Source of the DNA: Bin87 sp965220105
Lineage (GTDB): Bacteria > Chloroflexota > Dehalococcoidia > Lucifugimonadales > UBA3495
DNA length: 64,000 nucleotides
NCBI GenBank assembly: GCA_965220105.1
Contig: OZ244811.1
Location: forward strand, 248,001-312,000
Direction of reading: 5' to 3'
Part shown: positions 7,902 through 17,584 of the stretch, piece after piece
Layout: every line of letters begins with the position of its first letter
Position numbering within the stretch: position 1 is the stretch's first letter
Notes under the pieces: generated by a model
The model's input: the letters and a program-made list of their open reading frames with translations, nothing else
The model's database searches: none
Told to the model about the DNA's origin: nothing
Position numbers and translations under genes: made by a program

Positions 7902-10900
7902 ACAGGAACCCCCTCACGGCCTGACTGTATCGTTGGTAGACCAGACCCGTGCCCAGCATGAGGACACCGAGGGTGACGAAAGCGGCAACGCGGTATTCGC
8001 GCTCCAGGAGAAAAACGTCGAACCCGAAAAGCTTGACCAACGGCACCGCCAGCAGGGCAATGCCGGCCAGGCGGATGCGGCTGGACTGGCGGGCGATGCC
8101 GACGCCAATAACTCCAATGGCGTACACGGCCCACAGCACGGTCAAAGAGAGCTGCTGGCCGCCGAAGGTGTCGACGTCCTGGCGGAAGGCCCGGGCGTCG
8201 AAGTAGTGGACCGCCTCCAGGGTCAGGCCCCACAGGGCAACGCAGTTTGCCGCCACCAGCAACGCGGGGACAGCATAGGCTTCAAAGCGTGCCGACTCAG
8301 GCCGAGAGCGCCGGTACCACCAGGCGAAGACCAGTGTCAGCGCGATCACGAGCGCGAACTCCAGGAAGTGCACGTTGATGACCGGAATATATCGATCGGG
8401 CAACACTTCGGCCATGAAAGTGTCGAAGGCCAGCAGCTTGGCCGCTGCCAGCGTCAGGATGCCCAGTCCCGCCCACCGGACAGGCGGCAGGCGTCGCCAC
8501 AGGCCAACGGCGAGGACCACCGCGCCGTAAATGGACCACAGGTAGGTCATCGACAGATGCTTGGCGTTGATTGCGGCCTGCACCTGCTGCCAGTCGACGT
8601 CCTGGAACCGCTCGAGTTGGACGGCCCGGCGGTCAAAGAAATTGATGATCTCCTGGTTCAGTGTCCACAGGGCAACAAAGTTCGCCAACACCACCAACGC
8701 CACAAACGCGTGGCGCTCATGGCCGACCAGACGGGCCGCTTCCCGCCGGAACCGCCAGGCGAGGATGGACAGCAGGACGACGACCAGCGCGCAGGTCAGG
8801 AATTGCGCGTTCAGCACGGGCGGGAACCCCAGTTGGGCCAGCCGCACCCCGATGGTGTCGATGGTGATCAGCTTCAAGATCGTCAGACCCAACAGAACCA
8901 GGCCGGCCCAGCGCACCAGCGGCCAGCGCCGCCACAGTCCGCCGGCCGCCAGGATGAAGCCGTAGATTGACCACAATGCGGTCAGGGACAGCAGTTTGGC
9001 GTCGGTCGCACGCTGGTGGATCGGCTGGTAACCGAAGGAGTCATCCGCCAGCGCTCGGCTGGCAAAATAGCTGACCAGTTCCAGGCTCAGCGCCGTTACG
9101 GTCAGCGCGTTGGCGATGCCCAGCAGCGGCCAGAGGACGAACTCCTCCCACCGTTCCCGCCGCTCGCGGTAGTGATGGTAGAGGAACGCCGCGGCGTACA
9201 GGGCGACCACCGTGGCCGCCATGATGGGAAACCGCTCGTTCAGGAAGGGAACGAATTCGTCCAGGTTGATCCGGCCGCCCTGCTTCAGCAGGTCGATCAC
9301 CACCAGATGCCCCAGGCCAACGGCCAGCACGCCCAGGCCGAAGGCCCGCATCTGCCACCGGCCCAACAGGAAGGCGGTGCCCACCAACGCCGCGCCCTCC
9401 GCGGCCCAGGCCACGGTGATCCACACGCCGGTCAGTTGGAGCGGTACGGCGATGGTCAGGAAAACGACCGCGATGGGCAGGGCAAAGAGGGCCATTTCCG
9501 CCGGCGTGGAGGGTCTCCGGATGGCCACGAAGGCGAGAAGCGCGTAGAACAGGGAGAGCCCCAGGGCAATGAGGCCGAACCACTCCCGATAGTCGTCCCA
9601 GAGAACGTGGTAAGTCAGGGCGAAGAACGCCACGGCGTTCAGGGTCATCAGCGCCAGATCAGGGATGCCGGGCGTACGCCGCCACAGCAGGTGGAAGAGG
9701 CTGGTGGCGCCGGCTAGGATGAGGAACATTCCGCTGAGTCCAATCTGGGCCATGACGGGGTCGTAATCGGAGAACCGGCTGGTCCAGAAGAAGAAAACGC
9801 CGTAGGTGCCGGCCCAGCCCACCAGGTTGAACCACCGCCAGTTGCGGAAGGTGGAAATCGCCAGAATGCCAGCATCGACCACCAGGATGTAGGCCAAGGC
9901 CAGGCGGATGTCGGGCAGGTCCGCACCGAGCAGGGCTGGGGCCAGGAACGCGCCGATTATGCCCAGCAGCGCGATGACGATCGACTCGTGGCGCAGGGCC
10001 AGCAGGGCGGCCAGCGCCACCACCAGGGCCAGGAAGAGCAAGGCCACGTCGGGACGTATCAGCTGGTACAGTCCGAAGGCGGCGTAGATGGACAGGTAGA
10101 GGATGACCGCGCCGGCCGCTGTCACGGGCTGCGCCCAGATGGGGATCCGACGTTGGGAATATTCGCCCACGCCCAGCAGGGACAACCCCAGGACCACGCC
10201 CAGGATGATCCGCCCGGTGTCGCCGATCCAGTTGTTGTCGAAGGCCAGCTTCAGGAAGAAGCCGATGCCCACCACCAGGGCCACCGCTCCGATGATGGCA
10301 AACCAGTTGCGGCCCAGCAGCCTTTCCCAGTCGAACGACGAGCTGAAGACGGGCCAACCGCCGCCATCAGCCGGCTTGTCGCTTTCAATCTCAAACGCCA
10401 GGACGGTTTGAGACGCAGAAGCCACTGGTGGGGCGGGTTCCGGCGGAGTTGGCGCCACACCCGGCGCGGGCATCTCGGTACCCGTTCCCGTCGATTCCGA
10501 AAGCGCCTCCGCGGGTGTGAGCGCCGCCGCCGGGGGCACCGCAGTTTCGGTTTGAGGATCCAGTCGATTCAGGCGGCGCTGGAGATAAAGCAGGCGGCCA
10601 GCGGCATCCCGCAGGATGGTGCGTAACTCGTTGATCTCAGTCTGCAGTTCCGGCCGGGACACGGGGTCCGTATCCCGTCCGGATTGCTCGCGATCCGCAC
10701 GGCCGGGCATGGGCAATGCACTTCCGCAATTGGTGCAGAACGGCGCGACGCTGGAGTTCGTTGTCGCGCAGAACGGGCAGTTGATTTCGGGCAAGCTGAT
10801 CGCTCCGGGTTCGTATTCAGGATCGGATGCTGAGTTGCCGTCGGTATGGGACAGGCCATTCCGGTCCCGGTGGGATAGGCAAAGGTTTGAACCCGCCGGG

Positions 10901-10962
10901 GCCGGTTCACCACACACGACGCACTTTGGCCGTGGGTTCAAACTCCGCAGAAAATTGAGCAT
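7885..10962 (-). CDS. DUF2339 multi-pass membrane protein with N-terminal zinc fingers
   Basis: 1025 residues. The N-terminus holds two metal-binding motifs: C14-x2-C17 with C28-x2-H31, and C62-x2-C65 with C76-x2-C79. A coiled-coil-prone, Pro/Ala-rich linker follows, then a very long series of transmembrane helices that fills the rest of the protein, with Trp/Arg-rich short loops repeated along it (for example WSIYG, LWAVYA). This layout is typical of DUF2339. The gene is intact despite lying among pseudogenes, and it is the first gene of a two-gene operon with DUF3999. No catalytic residues are known for the family. Confidence 0.85.
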   Translation of the reverse strand: MLNFLRSLNPRPKCVVCGEPAPAGSNLCLSHRDRNGLSHTDGNSASDPEYEPGAISLPEINCPFCATTNSSVAPFCTNCGSALPMPGRADREQSGRDTDPVSRPELQTEINELRTILRDAAGRLLYLQRRLNRLDPQTETAVPPAAALTPAEALSESTGTGTEMPAPGVAPTPPEPAPPVASASQTVLAFEIESDKPADGGGWPVFSSSFDWERLLGRNWFAIIGAVALVVGIGFFLKLAFDNNWIGDTGRIILGVVLGLSLLGVGEYSQRRIPIWAQPVTAAGAVILYLSIYAAFGLYQLIRPDVALLFLALVVALAALLALRHESIVIALLGIIGAFLAPALLGADLPDIRLALAYILVVDAGILAISTFRNWRWFNLVGWAGTYGVFFFWTSRFSDYDPVMAQIGLSGMFLILAGATSLFHLLWRRTPGIPDLALMTLNAVAFFALTYHVLWDDYREWFGLIALGLSLFYALLAFVAIRRPSTPAEMALFALPIAVVFLTIAVPLQLTGVWITVAWAAEGAALVGTAFLLGRWQMRAFGLGVLAVGLGHLVVIDLLKQGGRINLDEFVPFLNERFPIMAATVVALYAAAFLYHHYRERRERWEEFVLWPLLGIANALTVTALSLELVSYFASRALADDSFGYQPIHQRATDAKLLSLTALWSIYGFILAAGGLWRRWPLVRWAGLVLLGLTILKLITIDTIGVRLAQLGFPPVLNAQFLTCALVVVLLSILAWRFRREAARLVGHERHAFVALVVLANFVALWTLNQEIINFFDRRAVQLERFQDVDWQQVQAAINAKHLSMTYLWSIYGAVVLAVGLWRRLPPVRWAGLGILTLAAAKLLAFDTFMAEVLPDRYIPVINVHFLEFALVIALTLVFAWWYRRSRPESARFEAYAVPALLVAANCVALWGLTLEAVHYFDARAFRQDVDTFGGQQLSLTVLWAVYAIGVIGVGIARQSSRIRLAGIALLAVPLVKLFGFDVFLLEREYRVAAFVTLGVLMLGTGLVYQRYSQAVRGFLFGQRA

Positions 10963-11610
10963 CCGCAGCCTTTATCCCAACCGGCGTTACGGCGAGCGGC
11001 GCCATCATCGTTCGATGATGAGGCAGCCGTCGACGCCAGTGTGACGCACGCCGACCAACGAGATGAGGATACCACGGTACCCGAGACAGTCCGCCGGTTG
11101 GTGTTTCCTCACAGCCGGTGCCGCTCGCACCGGTTGTTGCACCGACAGTCCGTGCGAGCGAAAGCCTACCACACTGAGCTGGAGCCAAGGTGAAACGCGC
11201 ATGGGCTTGCGGTGCAACAGCGGCGCCATTAGCCTGGGCGCTTACGGCAGCACGGCAAGGTTTGGTGTTGAGCATGACCGGTGGCCTTCGTTTGCCTTGG
11301 GCACGCGAGATGTAGGATGCGGCCAAAATCGAGCAGTCAGGGGTAGGGTCCAAAATCGACATGGATGCCATAACCCAGTGGGTAGGCAGGCTCATCGTCA
11401 AAAACCCGCCGGGAGGTCGTGGGCGAGTTGTGGATTTTGATGGCCCTCCTTTGGCGATCGGCGCCGACGGTGAACCGGCGACCCTGCTCAAAAGCCCTTG
11501 CAAACTGGACGAAATGCTCGCCGGGATTACCCTCGAGAACTTCACCCTCAAGAACTTCACCCTGAGGAAGTTTGGTGGGCCCAGCGTATATTCTTTGATG
11601 AGGACAGGGG
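10963..11610. other. Intergenic stretch, no convincing gene
   Basis: The best plus-strand frame (11361-11642) has no recognisable domain; its only structure is a short direct repeat of GAACTTCACCCT near 11538-11565. A motif CCAAGGTGAAAC(G/C)CGCAT near 11187 recurs near 12931, before a transposase remnant. The stretch may therefore be insertion-sequence debris. Confidence 0.45.
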
Positions 11611-12189
11611 ATGAAACTTTCTTGGCGGGACGGGGTGCATAGTCTCCTGGAGGTCCCGGCCATGACGCGGCTTTTGTCGTTGCCTACGGGCAAACGTGTG
11701 CTGCAAATCGGATGCGGAAGCGGCGCGGCGTTGCCGGCCTTGGCAAGACACTGCAAACCAGTCAGCCTAACCGGGATTGATATATCGACGGATGCCCTGT
11801 CCCAAGCGGCTGGACTGCTGAGGGAAATACGGGTCACCGCTTGTCTGGTCCATGGCGACGCCCAACGGATGCCGTTCATCGACGGATCGTTTGACGTGGT
11901 TGTCGATTTCGGTACCTGCTACCAGGTGGCGGACACTGACGCGGTTCTTCAGGAAATTGCCCGTATCCTTGACACCAGCGGGATCTTCGTGCGTGAGACG
12001 CCCCTGGCGCAGGCACTGGCCCACCCGCTTTGGACCCTCAGCCATGGACGGTCATCGTTGGACAGCCGGCACTTCATCTCAAGGCAAAATGCTGCGCTGT
12101 GGAGGGTCTGCGCCAAGTGCCAAAACGCGTGTCCAGAGGGGCAAAGGCGCATGGTGCGCTGCAGTACCAGGGACGCAACTGGTGCGTGA
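11611..12189 (+). CDS. Class I SAM-dependent methyltransferase, C-terminus possibly degraded
   Basis: 192 residues. Motif I is VLQIGCGSGAALP, an acidic motif II follows in LTGIDIS, and HGDAQRMPF and SFDVVVDFGTCYQV are in the places expected for motifs III and IV of a Methyltransf_11-type Rossmann fold. The first 130 residues look normal. The last 40 (after HPLWTLSHGR) are Cys/Arg-rich and unlike the usual beta-hairpin end of the family, so a frameshift or replacement there is possible. The substrate cannot be told. The start ATG has only a weak AGGGG site close by. Confidence 0.65.
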   Translation: MKLSWRDGVHSLLEVPAMTRLLSLPTGKRVLQIGCGSGAALPALARHCKPVSLTGIDISTDALSQAAGLLREIRVTACLVHGDAQRMPFIDGSFDVVVDFGTCYQVADTDAVLQEIARILDTSGIFVRETPLAQALAHPLWTLSHGRSSLDSRHFISRQNAALWRVCAKCQNACPEGQRRMVRCSTRDATGA

Positions 12190-12271
12190 ATTCCAACTGG
12201 GAACTTGCCGGTTCTCCCCACCGGCATTACATGGGGTGATACGCGCATCGGAGCAGAAGGAGTAAAAACTG

Positions 12272-12922
12272 TTGAAAGCATTAATGGGGACATTCAACAG
12301 GCGGGCCGTGTTGGCGATCATCCTGGTAGTCGGTGGGGCGACAATCGGGATCTTTGCCTGGGCAAACCAGGCTCGGGCGGAACCCAACGACTGGCCGCCG
12401 CTGATCATGAAGTACAACGTCGAGGCCGCGGTAAGCGGTAGGTCTATCGGCGAGGTCCGTCAATTGACCTACAATTCGCGGACCTCGTGGATTGAGGAGG
12501 TGATAGAGGCCGACGATATAACAGTTCGCGTGGGGACGTTTAACGCTGTGGGCAGCTATCAGAAGTTAGACGGCCGCGTCTATACGGAATACGACGCGAT
12601 AACTGGCGAGACTCGGACCGAGACGGTTCCGAAAGGGGTGGTCAGGATACCTCGGGGTGGCTTGTTCCCAATTCCCATCGCGGTCATCGAAAGCGCTCTC
12701 GGTAAGCAGGCTGAGGCGGTGGCTACCACCACCAAGGTCTGCTTCGACGACGACTGCACGGAACTCGCATCTGGCTGGGAGATCTCCGACGGAAAGAGCA
12801 CGCTGGTGTTCGCGGACGATGCCCGGGGCATACCGGTAAAGATTGGCAATTCCGTCGTGACCGAGGTCTTGGTGCGGGGCGCCCGGCAGCCTGTTGTCAG
12901 GGAAGCCCACGACTCCGACTGA
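12272..12922 (+). CDS. Hypothetical exported protein
   Basis: 216 residues from a TTG behind AAGGAG; an ATG at 12284 is an alternative start. An N-terminal hydrophobic segment (RAVLAIILVVGGATIGIFAW) is followed by a possible cleavage site near ANQARA. The mature part is mixed alpha/beta with many Thr/Val/Glu residues and two nearby cysteines (KVCFDDDCTEL) that could form a disulfide. The repeated strand pattern resembles outer-surface or LolA-like beta-sheet proteins, but no family was recognised. It stands alone between the methyltransferase and a transposase remnant. Confidence 0.6.
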   Translation: MKALMGTFNRRAVLAIILVVGGATIGIFAWANQARAEPNDWPPLIMKYNVEAAVSGRSIGEVRQLTYNSRTSWIEEVIEADDITVRVGTFNAVGSYQKLDGRVYTEYDAITGETRTETVPKGVVRIPRGGLFPIPIAVIESALGKQAEAVATTTKVCFDDDCTELASGWEISDGKSTLVFADDARGIPVKIGNSVVTEVLVRGARQPVVREAHDSD

Positions 12923-13083
12923 ACCAAAGCCAAGGTGAAACCCGCATCGGGTTAGGTAGGATAGGGGTGGTGGAGATGGCTGGAAAGGATCAGGAAAGCT
13001 GAGGAGGGTTGCTGTTGGGCATGGAGAAGACGGGAGCGCTACCGGAGCGGTGGTGCATGGACGAGGCTGACGTATGACGGCGG

Positions 13084-13270
13084 ATGTACCGAGCGCCGAC
13101 GCCACGGAACCGGGGGCAATGGCACGCGGTGTGGTTGCCGGCGCAGGGTTGGACGGCAGCGGCGGTGGCCCAGGCGTTGGAACGGAATGCCCATACGATT
13201 TGCCAATGGGCCAGGGCATTCGCGGAGGGCGGTCCCCAGGCGCTGGTTTTTGAAAGGAGTGTTGGTTGCC
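13084..13270 (+). pseudogene. Transposase N-terminal helix-turn-helix remnant (IS630-like)
   Basis: About 60 residues read WHAVWLPAQGWTAAAVAQ, then ALERNAHTICQWARAF and EGGPQAL. This is the N-terminal winged-helix pattern of IS630-type transposases. No catalytic core follows. The frame happens to stay open into the next gene, creating a false fusion. Confidence 0.65.
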
Positions 13271-13362
13271 CCGCCGGCGAGGACGGCCCTCGTAATGCCA
13301 AGTCGTCAACGTCGATAGTCCACCGGGGGAACCACAGTGAACGAATTAGCGCAGGAGCGAGG

Positions 13363-13890
13363 GTGTTGCAAAGAACTGGCGTGTCGCGAAGGCTGGGAGT
13401 GTTCTTCCTTGTGATGGCTCTCCTGATGTTGATTGATTGGGGCATCATTCTGTTTTTCCGCCCCAACGTGCCCCCGCTCCAGGGTCTAACCTTCCTGGCC
13501 TGTCCGGGAAACGGCTTCGCCTCCTACTGTGCCGGCCTCGCGTTGTTTACCCTCGCTCTCGCGGCTGGAACTTTGGTTACGGCCGTGTTCGTCAATCTCA
13601 CGCGTAAACGTCGCCGAGATAGGGAAGCACTCGACAGCGCCACGGCACGAAGGCGTTGGGAGACTGATCTAACTTTTTACGCTTCTTTGACACTAACCGT
13701 GGCATACGCAGTACATTGGGTTGTCTACTTCTTCCACTTCGCCCCCCCTCCCTGGGGACCGGACATGCTGGGCGTGCTGACGAAGGTCTTCAACCCGCTG
13801 CTCATTATCGTTTTCGTCGGTACGGGACGCCACCTGGTGCGCAGTAGCACAAGCAATCGGCGCCATTCCCAGACTGGCCCGGGCGTGTGA
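13363..13890 (+). CDS. Four-helix integral membrane protein, unknown function
   Basis: 175 residues from GTG at 13363, behind AGGAG with five-base spacing. This start removes the unrelated transposase-like N-terminus that stays open upstream. Four hydrophobic helices are evident (LGVFFLVMALLMLIDW, LALFTLALAAGTLVTAVF, YASLTLTVAYAVHWVVYF, VFNPLLIIVFVGTG), with a basic cytoplasmic loop TRKRRRDRE between helices 2 and 3. No family was recognised. No operon partner is seen. Confidence 0.6.
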   Translation: MLQRTGVSRRLGVFFLVMALLMLIDWGIILFFRPNVPPLQGLTFLACPGNGFASYCAGLALFTLALAAGTLVTAVFVNLTRKRRRDREALDSATARRRWETDLTFYASLTLTVAYAVHWVVYFFHFAPPPWGPDMLGVLTKVFNPLLIIVFVGTGRHLVRSSTSNRRHSQTGPGV

Positions 13891-14134
13891 GCACCGACGG
13901 GACCCTTCTCTAATTTCGCGCTGGCGATTGCGGCCGATTGCCTCCGCACATGGGATGAGGTCAAATAACTACTCCAACACATGGAGCCAGCGTGGTCCGT
14001 CGGACGCATTGGCTATCCAACAAGTCGACACGCGATAGCGGGGCGGGGGAAAGGCGGGCAGAGTCGCATTGGTGTGTCCAGCCTTCCCCGAGGTCAATTT
14101 TTTCAATACCATATAGCCATTGGAGGAGTGCAGA

Positions 14135-15164
14135 ATGTCAACCGAATCAGGACCACGGGACGAAGCTCGGGAACTGCGCAACCGGCTGGTCGAAGAACTG
14201 GTCAGGCAGGGCGCCATCACCAGCCAGCAGGTGCAGCAGGCGTTCGAAGAAGTCCCTCGGCGCCTGTTCGTCCCAAGGGTCAATATCGCCACCGCCTATT
14301 CCGATGAGCCGATCTTTATCCGCTGGGAGGACGGAGTGCCAATCAGTTCCTCCAGCCAGCCCAAGATGATGGCCCTTATGATGGAGCAGTTAGGTGTGGA
14401 GCCCGGCTCACGGGTGCTGGAAATAGGCGCGGCACCGGCTACAACGCGGCCATCCTGGCCCACGTCGTCGGCGAAAAAGGCAGTGCTGTCACTATCGACA
14501 TCGACCAGGACATCGTCGATGAGGCTGCCGAGAACCTGTCCGAGACCGGCTACGGCCACGTCGAGGTGATATGCGGTGATGGATACGAGGGTTTTCCTGA
14601 AGGCCAGCCTTATGACGGTATCTCGGTTACCGTGGGGGCCTACGACGTCTCGCCCCATTGGGTCGACCAGCTCAAGGAGGGTGGGGTGATTGTGGTCCCG
14701 TTGTGGTTCAGGGGTTTTTGCCTGAGCGTGGCCCTGGAAAAGCGGGATGGCGAGCTCCGAGGGTTGTCCGTGACGCCCTGTCTGTTCATACCGCTGCGGG
14801 GGACGGGGCAACCAACCGAGGAGTTTTTTTCCGTGGGCGACCCCCCGACGAACATCTGCAAATGACCATTGGATTGGATCAGGACGATCCGGCCTTCCGC
14901 CAGGACCTGAGGCGCCTGTTCAGCCAGGACGCCAGTCTACGCGATGCTGGACGTTCCCTCGAAGGGCAATTCCATACCCTGGACATCTTTTCCGGCCTCG
15001 TTATGTTCCTCACCGTCGATCCGAGGGTCTTCATCGTGTATTCGGCATCCGAGAGCAGCCTCTTCCGGGGATTCGGTTATGCGTTGATTGACCTGGACAG
15101 CATGAGCGCCGCCGCGATATCCGATTGCGAACCAGAGAGGCTCGTGGTCGCCGGAGGCCCCTGA
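14135..15164 (+). pseudogene. Protein-L-isoaspartate O-methyltransferase-like protein, two frameshifts
   Basis: The ATG at 14135 follows GGAGGAG. The N-terminal part (RNRLVEELVRQGAITS, VPRRLFVP, ISSSSQPKMMALM, RVLEIGAG) is typical of PCMT. In motif I one G is missing near 14432; restoring it gives GTGYNAAILAHVVG and VTIDIDQDIVDEA. Near 14841-14846 a run of six C lacks one base. Restoring that gives the longer C-terminal part (DEHLQMTIGLDQDDPAFRQD onward) to TGA at 15164. Known PCMTs repair isoaspartyl residues; the extended C-terminal domain suggests a PCMT-like modifying enzyme instead. Both lesions are single-base deletions in G or C runs. Confidence 0.78.
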
Positions 15165-15278
15165 CGGTATGACGCCGGGTCCCATGTCCACCCCCAGCCC
15201 TGCGGCCAATTCCAGTAGGCCCAGCTTCGGCTTGATGATCTTTGCTTGCCGTGTGCTCGTCTGACACTCCTTCCCCAT
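15162..15278 (-). pseudogene. IS481-family transposase, N-terminal fragment
   Basis: The minus-strand frame starts MGKECQTSTRQAKIIKPKLG and continues LLELAAGLGVDMG. The KIIKPKLGLLELA core is the standard N-terminus of IS481-type transposases. It stops after about 40 residues, where it meets the 3' end of the PCMT-like gene. A TGTCAGATTT near 15314 could be the outer end of the lost element. Confidence 0.55.
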
Positions 15279-15375
15279 CTCTGGGGCTATTCTAACTCGG
15301 TTACTCTCAAGTGTCAGATTTCGTCCTGTTTAATACAACTAAGGTTTCGACGGCAGTTCCACCTCACTAAAAGGG

Positions 15376-15783
15376 CTACGAGGTTTCGTAATCAAAGCTG
15401 GCGAGCATCTGGTTGAAGGCGACACTGTACTCCCGGAAATATTTTTCAAGTGCGTCGGCTTCTAATACATAAACGAAGTTTCGCGACCTGAAGAACCACA
15501 TCATTTTTATGCTGGCCTCAGAATCTTTTTCACCGCGATACCGGTAATTGACACCATAACAATCTTGCTTACCATAGTCATCGTAATGAACAGAGATTAG
15601 TTCATATGAACTCATGGCGTTGATACCTGCCAAGAAACCAGTCATAAGCCTGGCGCAAACTTCTTCAACGGAAACAGCGTCATCCGACACCGATATATTG
15701 ACCGAGAAGTAAGCTGGCCCGTCATTGGGAGCCCAAAGATTCAGGTTCCAATCGTCATGCTCATCTGCCTCCCACCCTGGCAT
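15376..15783 (-). CDS. Detached second C-terminal domain of the adjacent protease-like gene
   Basis: 135 residues with no ribosome-binding site before the ATG. The frame is exactly the frame of the upstream protease-like gene: reading back through the TAA at 15838 it stays open (WGNYGGV, YEWIVSAMPGW). The sequence resembles the domain before that stop in layout: an aromatic 'flat' start, a middle YRYRGEKDSEASIKMMWF strand pair, and a terminal FNQMLASF helix versus FNLFLSGF. I infer a tandem repeat of one domain, now cut by a stop codon. Whether this piece is translated alone is doubtful. Confidence 0.5.
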   Translation of the reverse strand: MPGWEADEHDDWNLNLWAPNDGPAYFSVNISVSDDAVSVEEVCARLMTGFLAGINAMSSYELISVHYDDYGKQDCYGVNYRYRGEKDSEASIKMMWFFRSRNFVYVLEADALEKYFREYSVAFNQMLASFDYETS

Positions 15784-15837
15784 TGCTGATACGATCCATT
15801 CGTACCCTGCATTTACGCCTCCATAATTACCCCATTT

Positions 15838-16936
15838 TTAGAAACCTGACAAAAACAGGTTGAACGTTGTGTCCAAGCCGCGTTGGTACTCGACACTGCC
15901 CTCTACCATTTCAATGCCAACCGCCTGGTAGTACCAACTTCCGGTTGGACAGCGCATTAAAGAATGCATATCTCTGCACTTGACGATTCCTCGACCGTTA
16001 CTGTCATACTTCGTATAATCGATTACGTATGATCGGCCATTCTCGTGATCACGAGGGGAGATGCCGTCAAACTCATCCGAACTTTCACCGATACTATCCA
16101 GCTGTCGTTTGACGACGTCGCCCAAGTCAAAATCTGGGTCTGCGTCTTCAACCTCAATAAAGAGTGCTCTGTCGCCCGATTGGAAGAGCACCATGTCATC
16201 TTCAGAAGGATCCATGGTCCACCACGGAGGCAGAGTGACGCTGAACCCGCTCCGTCCGATATGGTGAGTTATCCACTCGTCCTCTTCGGATTCAGTTTGG
16301 CTTTCTTTCGCGACCACTCCTTGGCTCTCCTTCGCAACCACTCCGCCTCGCTTGAGGAATTCCAGGCGATCTGTTACGAGATTGATGGAGATGGCGAAGC
16401 CGATACCCGTGACATTTTGATCGCCAATCCGATCGATTCCTGAGGTATTTACTCCTATCACTTCGCCATAGGCATTTGCCGATGGCCCGCCGCTGTTGCC
16501 AGGGTTTATGGCTGCGTCGGTCTGTAGAAAGCCCGGGCGCTTGGCGGAAATGATCCCCTTGGTAACGGTAGGCGCCCCCCTTCAACACACTGCCGAGGGG
16601 ATATCCCATTACCACCACATCCTGCCCCACTCGCGCCTCGTCAGAATCTCCGGTGTCAACCGGATCAAGACCGCGGGGGGCAATCACTCCAATGCACGCC
16701 AAGTCTATTTCTTCGTCTTTTCCCAATACCTGGCCAGACCATTTGGTGCCATCGGCGAATTCCACGGTCACCCTGGGATGGTCTTCTACGACATGCGCGT
16801 TGGTTATGATGATTCCGTCGCGGTCAATGACAAAGCCCGATCCACTACCAGTGGGGGTATCGATATGAACCAGACTCTTCTCAATCTTTCGTATTACCTC
16901 AGACAATGGAGGGGTAGCTGAAAAATCGAAGTTCAT
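15838..16936 (-). pseudogene. HtrA/S1C-type trypsin-like serine protease with C-terminal domain, frameshifted
   Basis: Starts at the ATG read from 16936, behind AGGAATTGGAG; a TATAAT box lies at 16978-16973 without a good -35 box. The catalytic triad is present: His in IITNAHVVED, Asp in EEIDLACIGV, Ser in NPGNSGGP. Between Asp and Ser a run of six G near 16575 gives a +1 shift; five G restores KGAPTVTKGIISAKRPG. Then come an Lys/Glu/Ser linker with a small duplication (VVAKESQ twice) and a domain of about 140 residues (GFSVTLPPWW to FNLFLSGF). No signal peptide is seen. Without the shift it would be a cytoplasmic or unconventionally located quality-control protease. Confidence 0.78.
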
Positions 16937-16980
16937 GTCTCCAATTCCTTTCGTCAAATCGCCTTATTCCGTATTATACA

Positions 16981-17584
16981 GTTCCATTTAGGAGAAATCA
17001 CTCTTGCCGCGCGGGGTCTTTTGCCCCATGTGGGAGCGAACTCCTGCGCGATGGGCTTAAGGCCATCGCGCAATCTGACGCTCGCCCAGGTGGTCAACCG
17101 GAGTCCTCTGCCCGAGAAGGGGGTGAAAATCAAAGACCGGAAGCGTTTACCGTATCCGATGTTCGTATCGTGGTCAGGAATATCGCAGATCTCGCTCAGT
17201 TTCACCACGCCCCGCCGCAAAAAGGGGTCCGCCTAACTCATCATCCGAACGGCCGGGAAGACCGGTTGGTGGCCATCGAGCGATTCTTAGAACAGACCAG
17301 TATATCGAGGCACAACTGGGTAGGCTTCGTGTATCGGATGGCCGTTGCCGAAAGAGGGCTGACATTGGGAAAACGTGCCGTGGACTCTACCGCAATTGGA
17401 ACAGATCATCTCGTCTACCTCCATGCCTTTGCTACTGAATTTTACTCACGATTGGTCTGCGCTTGCTAATACCATCCTCTTATTATCGCATAGCGACTAT
17501 CACAATCTGTATTTCATTGCCCGATTCGGTGGCGCGGGGAAACCCGCTGTCCCGCGTCAAGCATTTTTGCCGGTTTAGCGTCAA
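16981..17584. other. Intergenic stretch with no secure gene
   Basis: Frames on both strands are short and lack family features. The best candidate is a 45-residue minus-strand frame with a zinc-ribbon-like cysteine pattern, listed separately. The stretch lies between two pseudogenes and is less GC-biased than the rest of the window. Confidence 0.4.
17287..17424 (-). CDS. Possible small zinc-ribbon-like protein
   Basis: A 45-residue frame (MEVDEMICSNCGRVHG at its start) contains C-x2-C and a third cysteine in TFSQCQP, then two histidines. The ribosome-binding site is weak (AAAGG). It could be a genuine microprotein or chance; nothing nearby supports a role. Confidence 0.25.
   Translation of the reverse strand: MEVDEMICSNCGRVHGTFSQCQPSFGNGHPIHEAYPVVPRYTGLF

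Noticed and set aside
11361..11642. 93-residue plus-strand frame before the methyltransferase
   Set aside because: No domain, contains a short direct repeat, and overlaps the likely methyltransferase start. Not supported as a gene.
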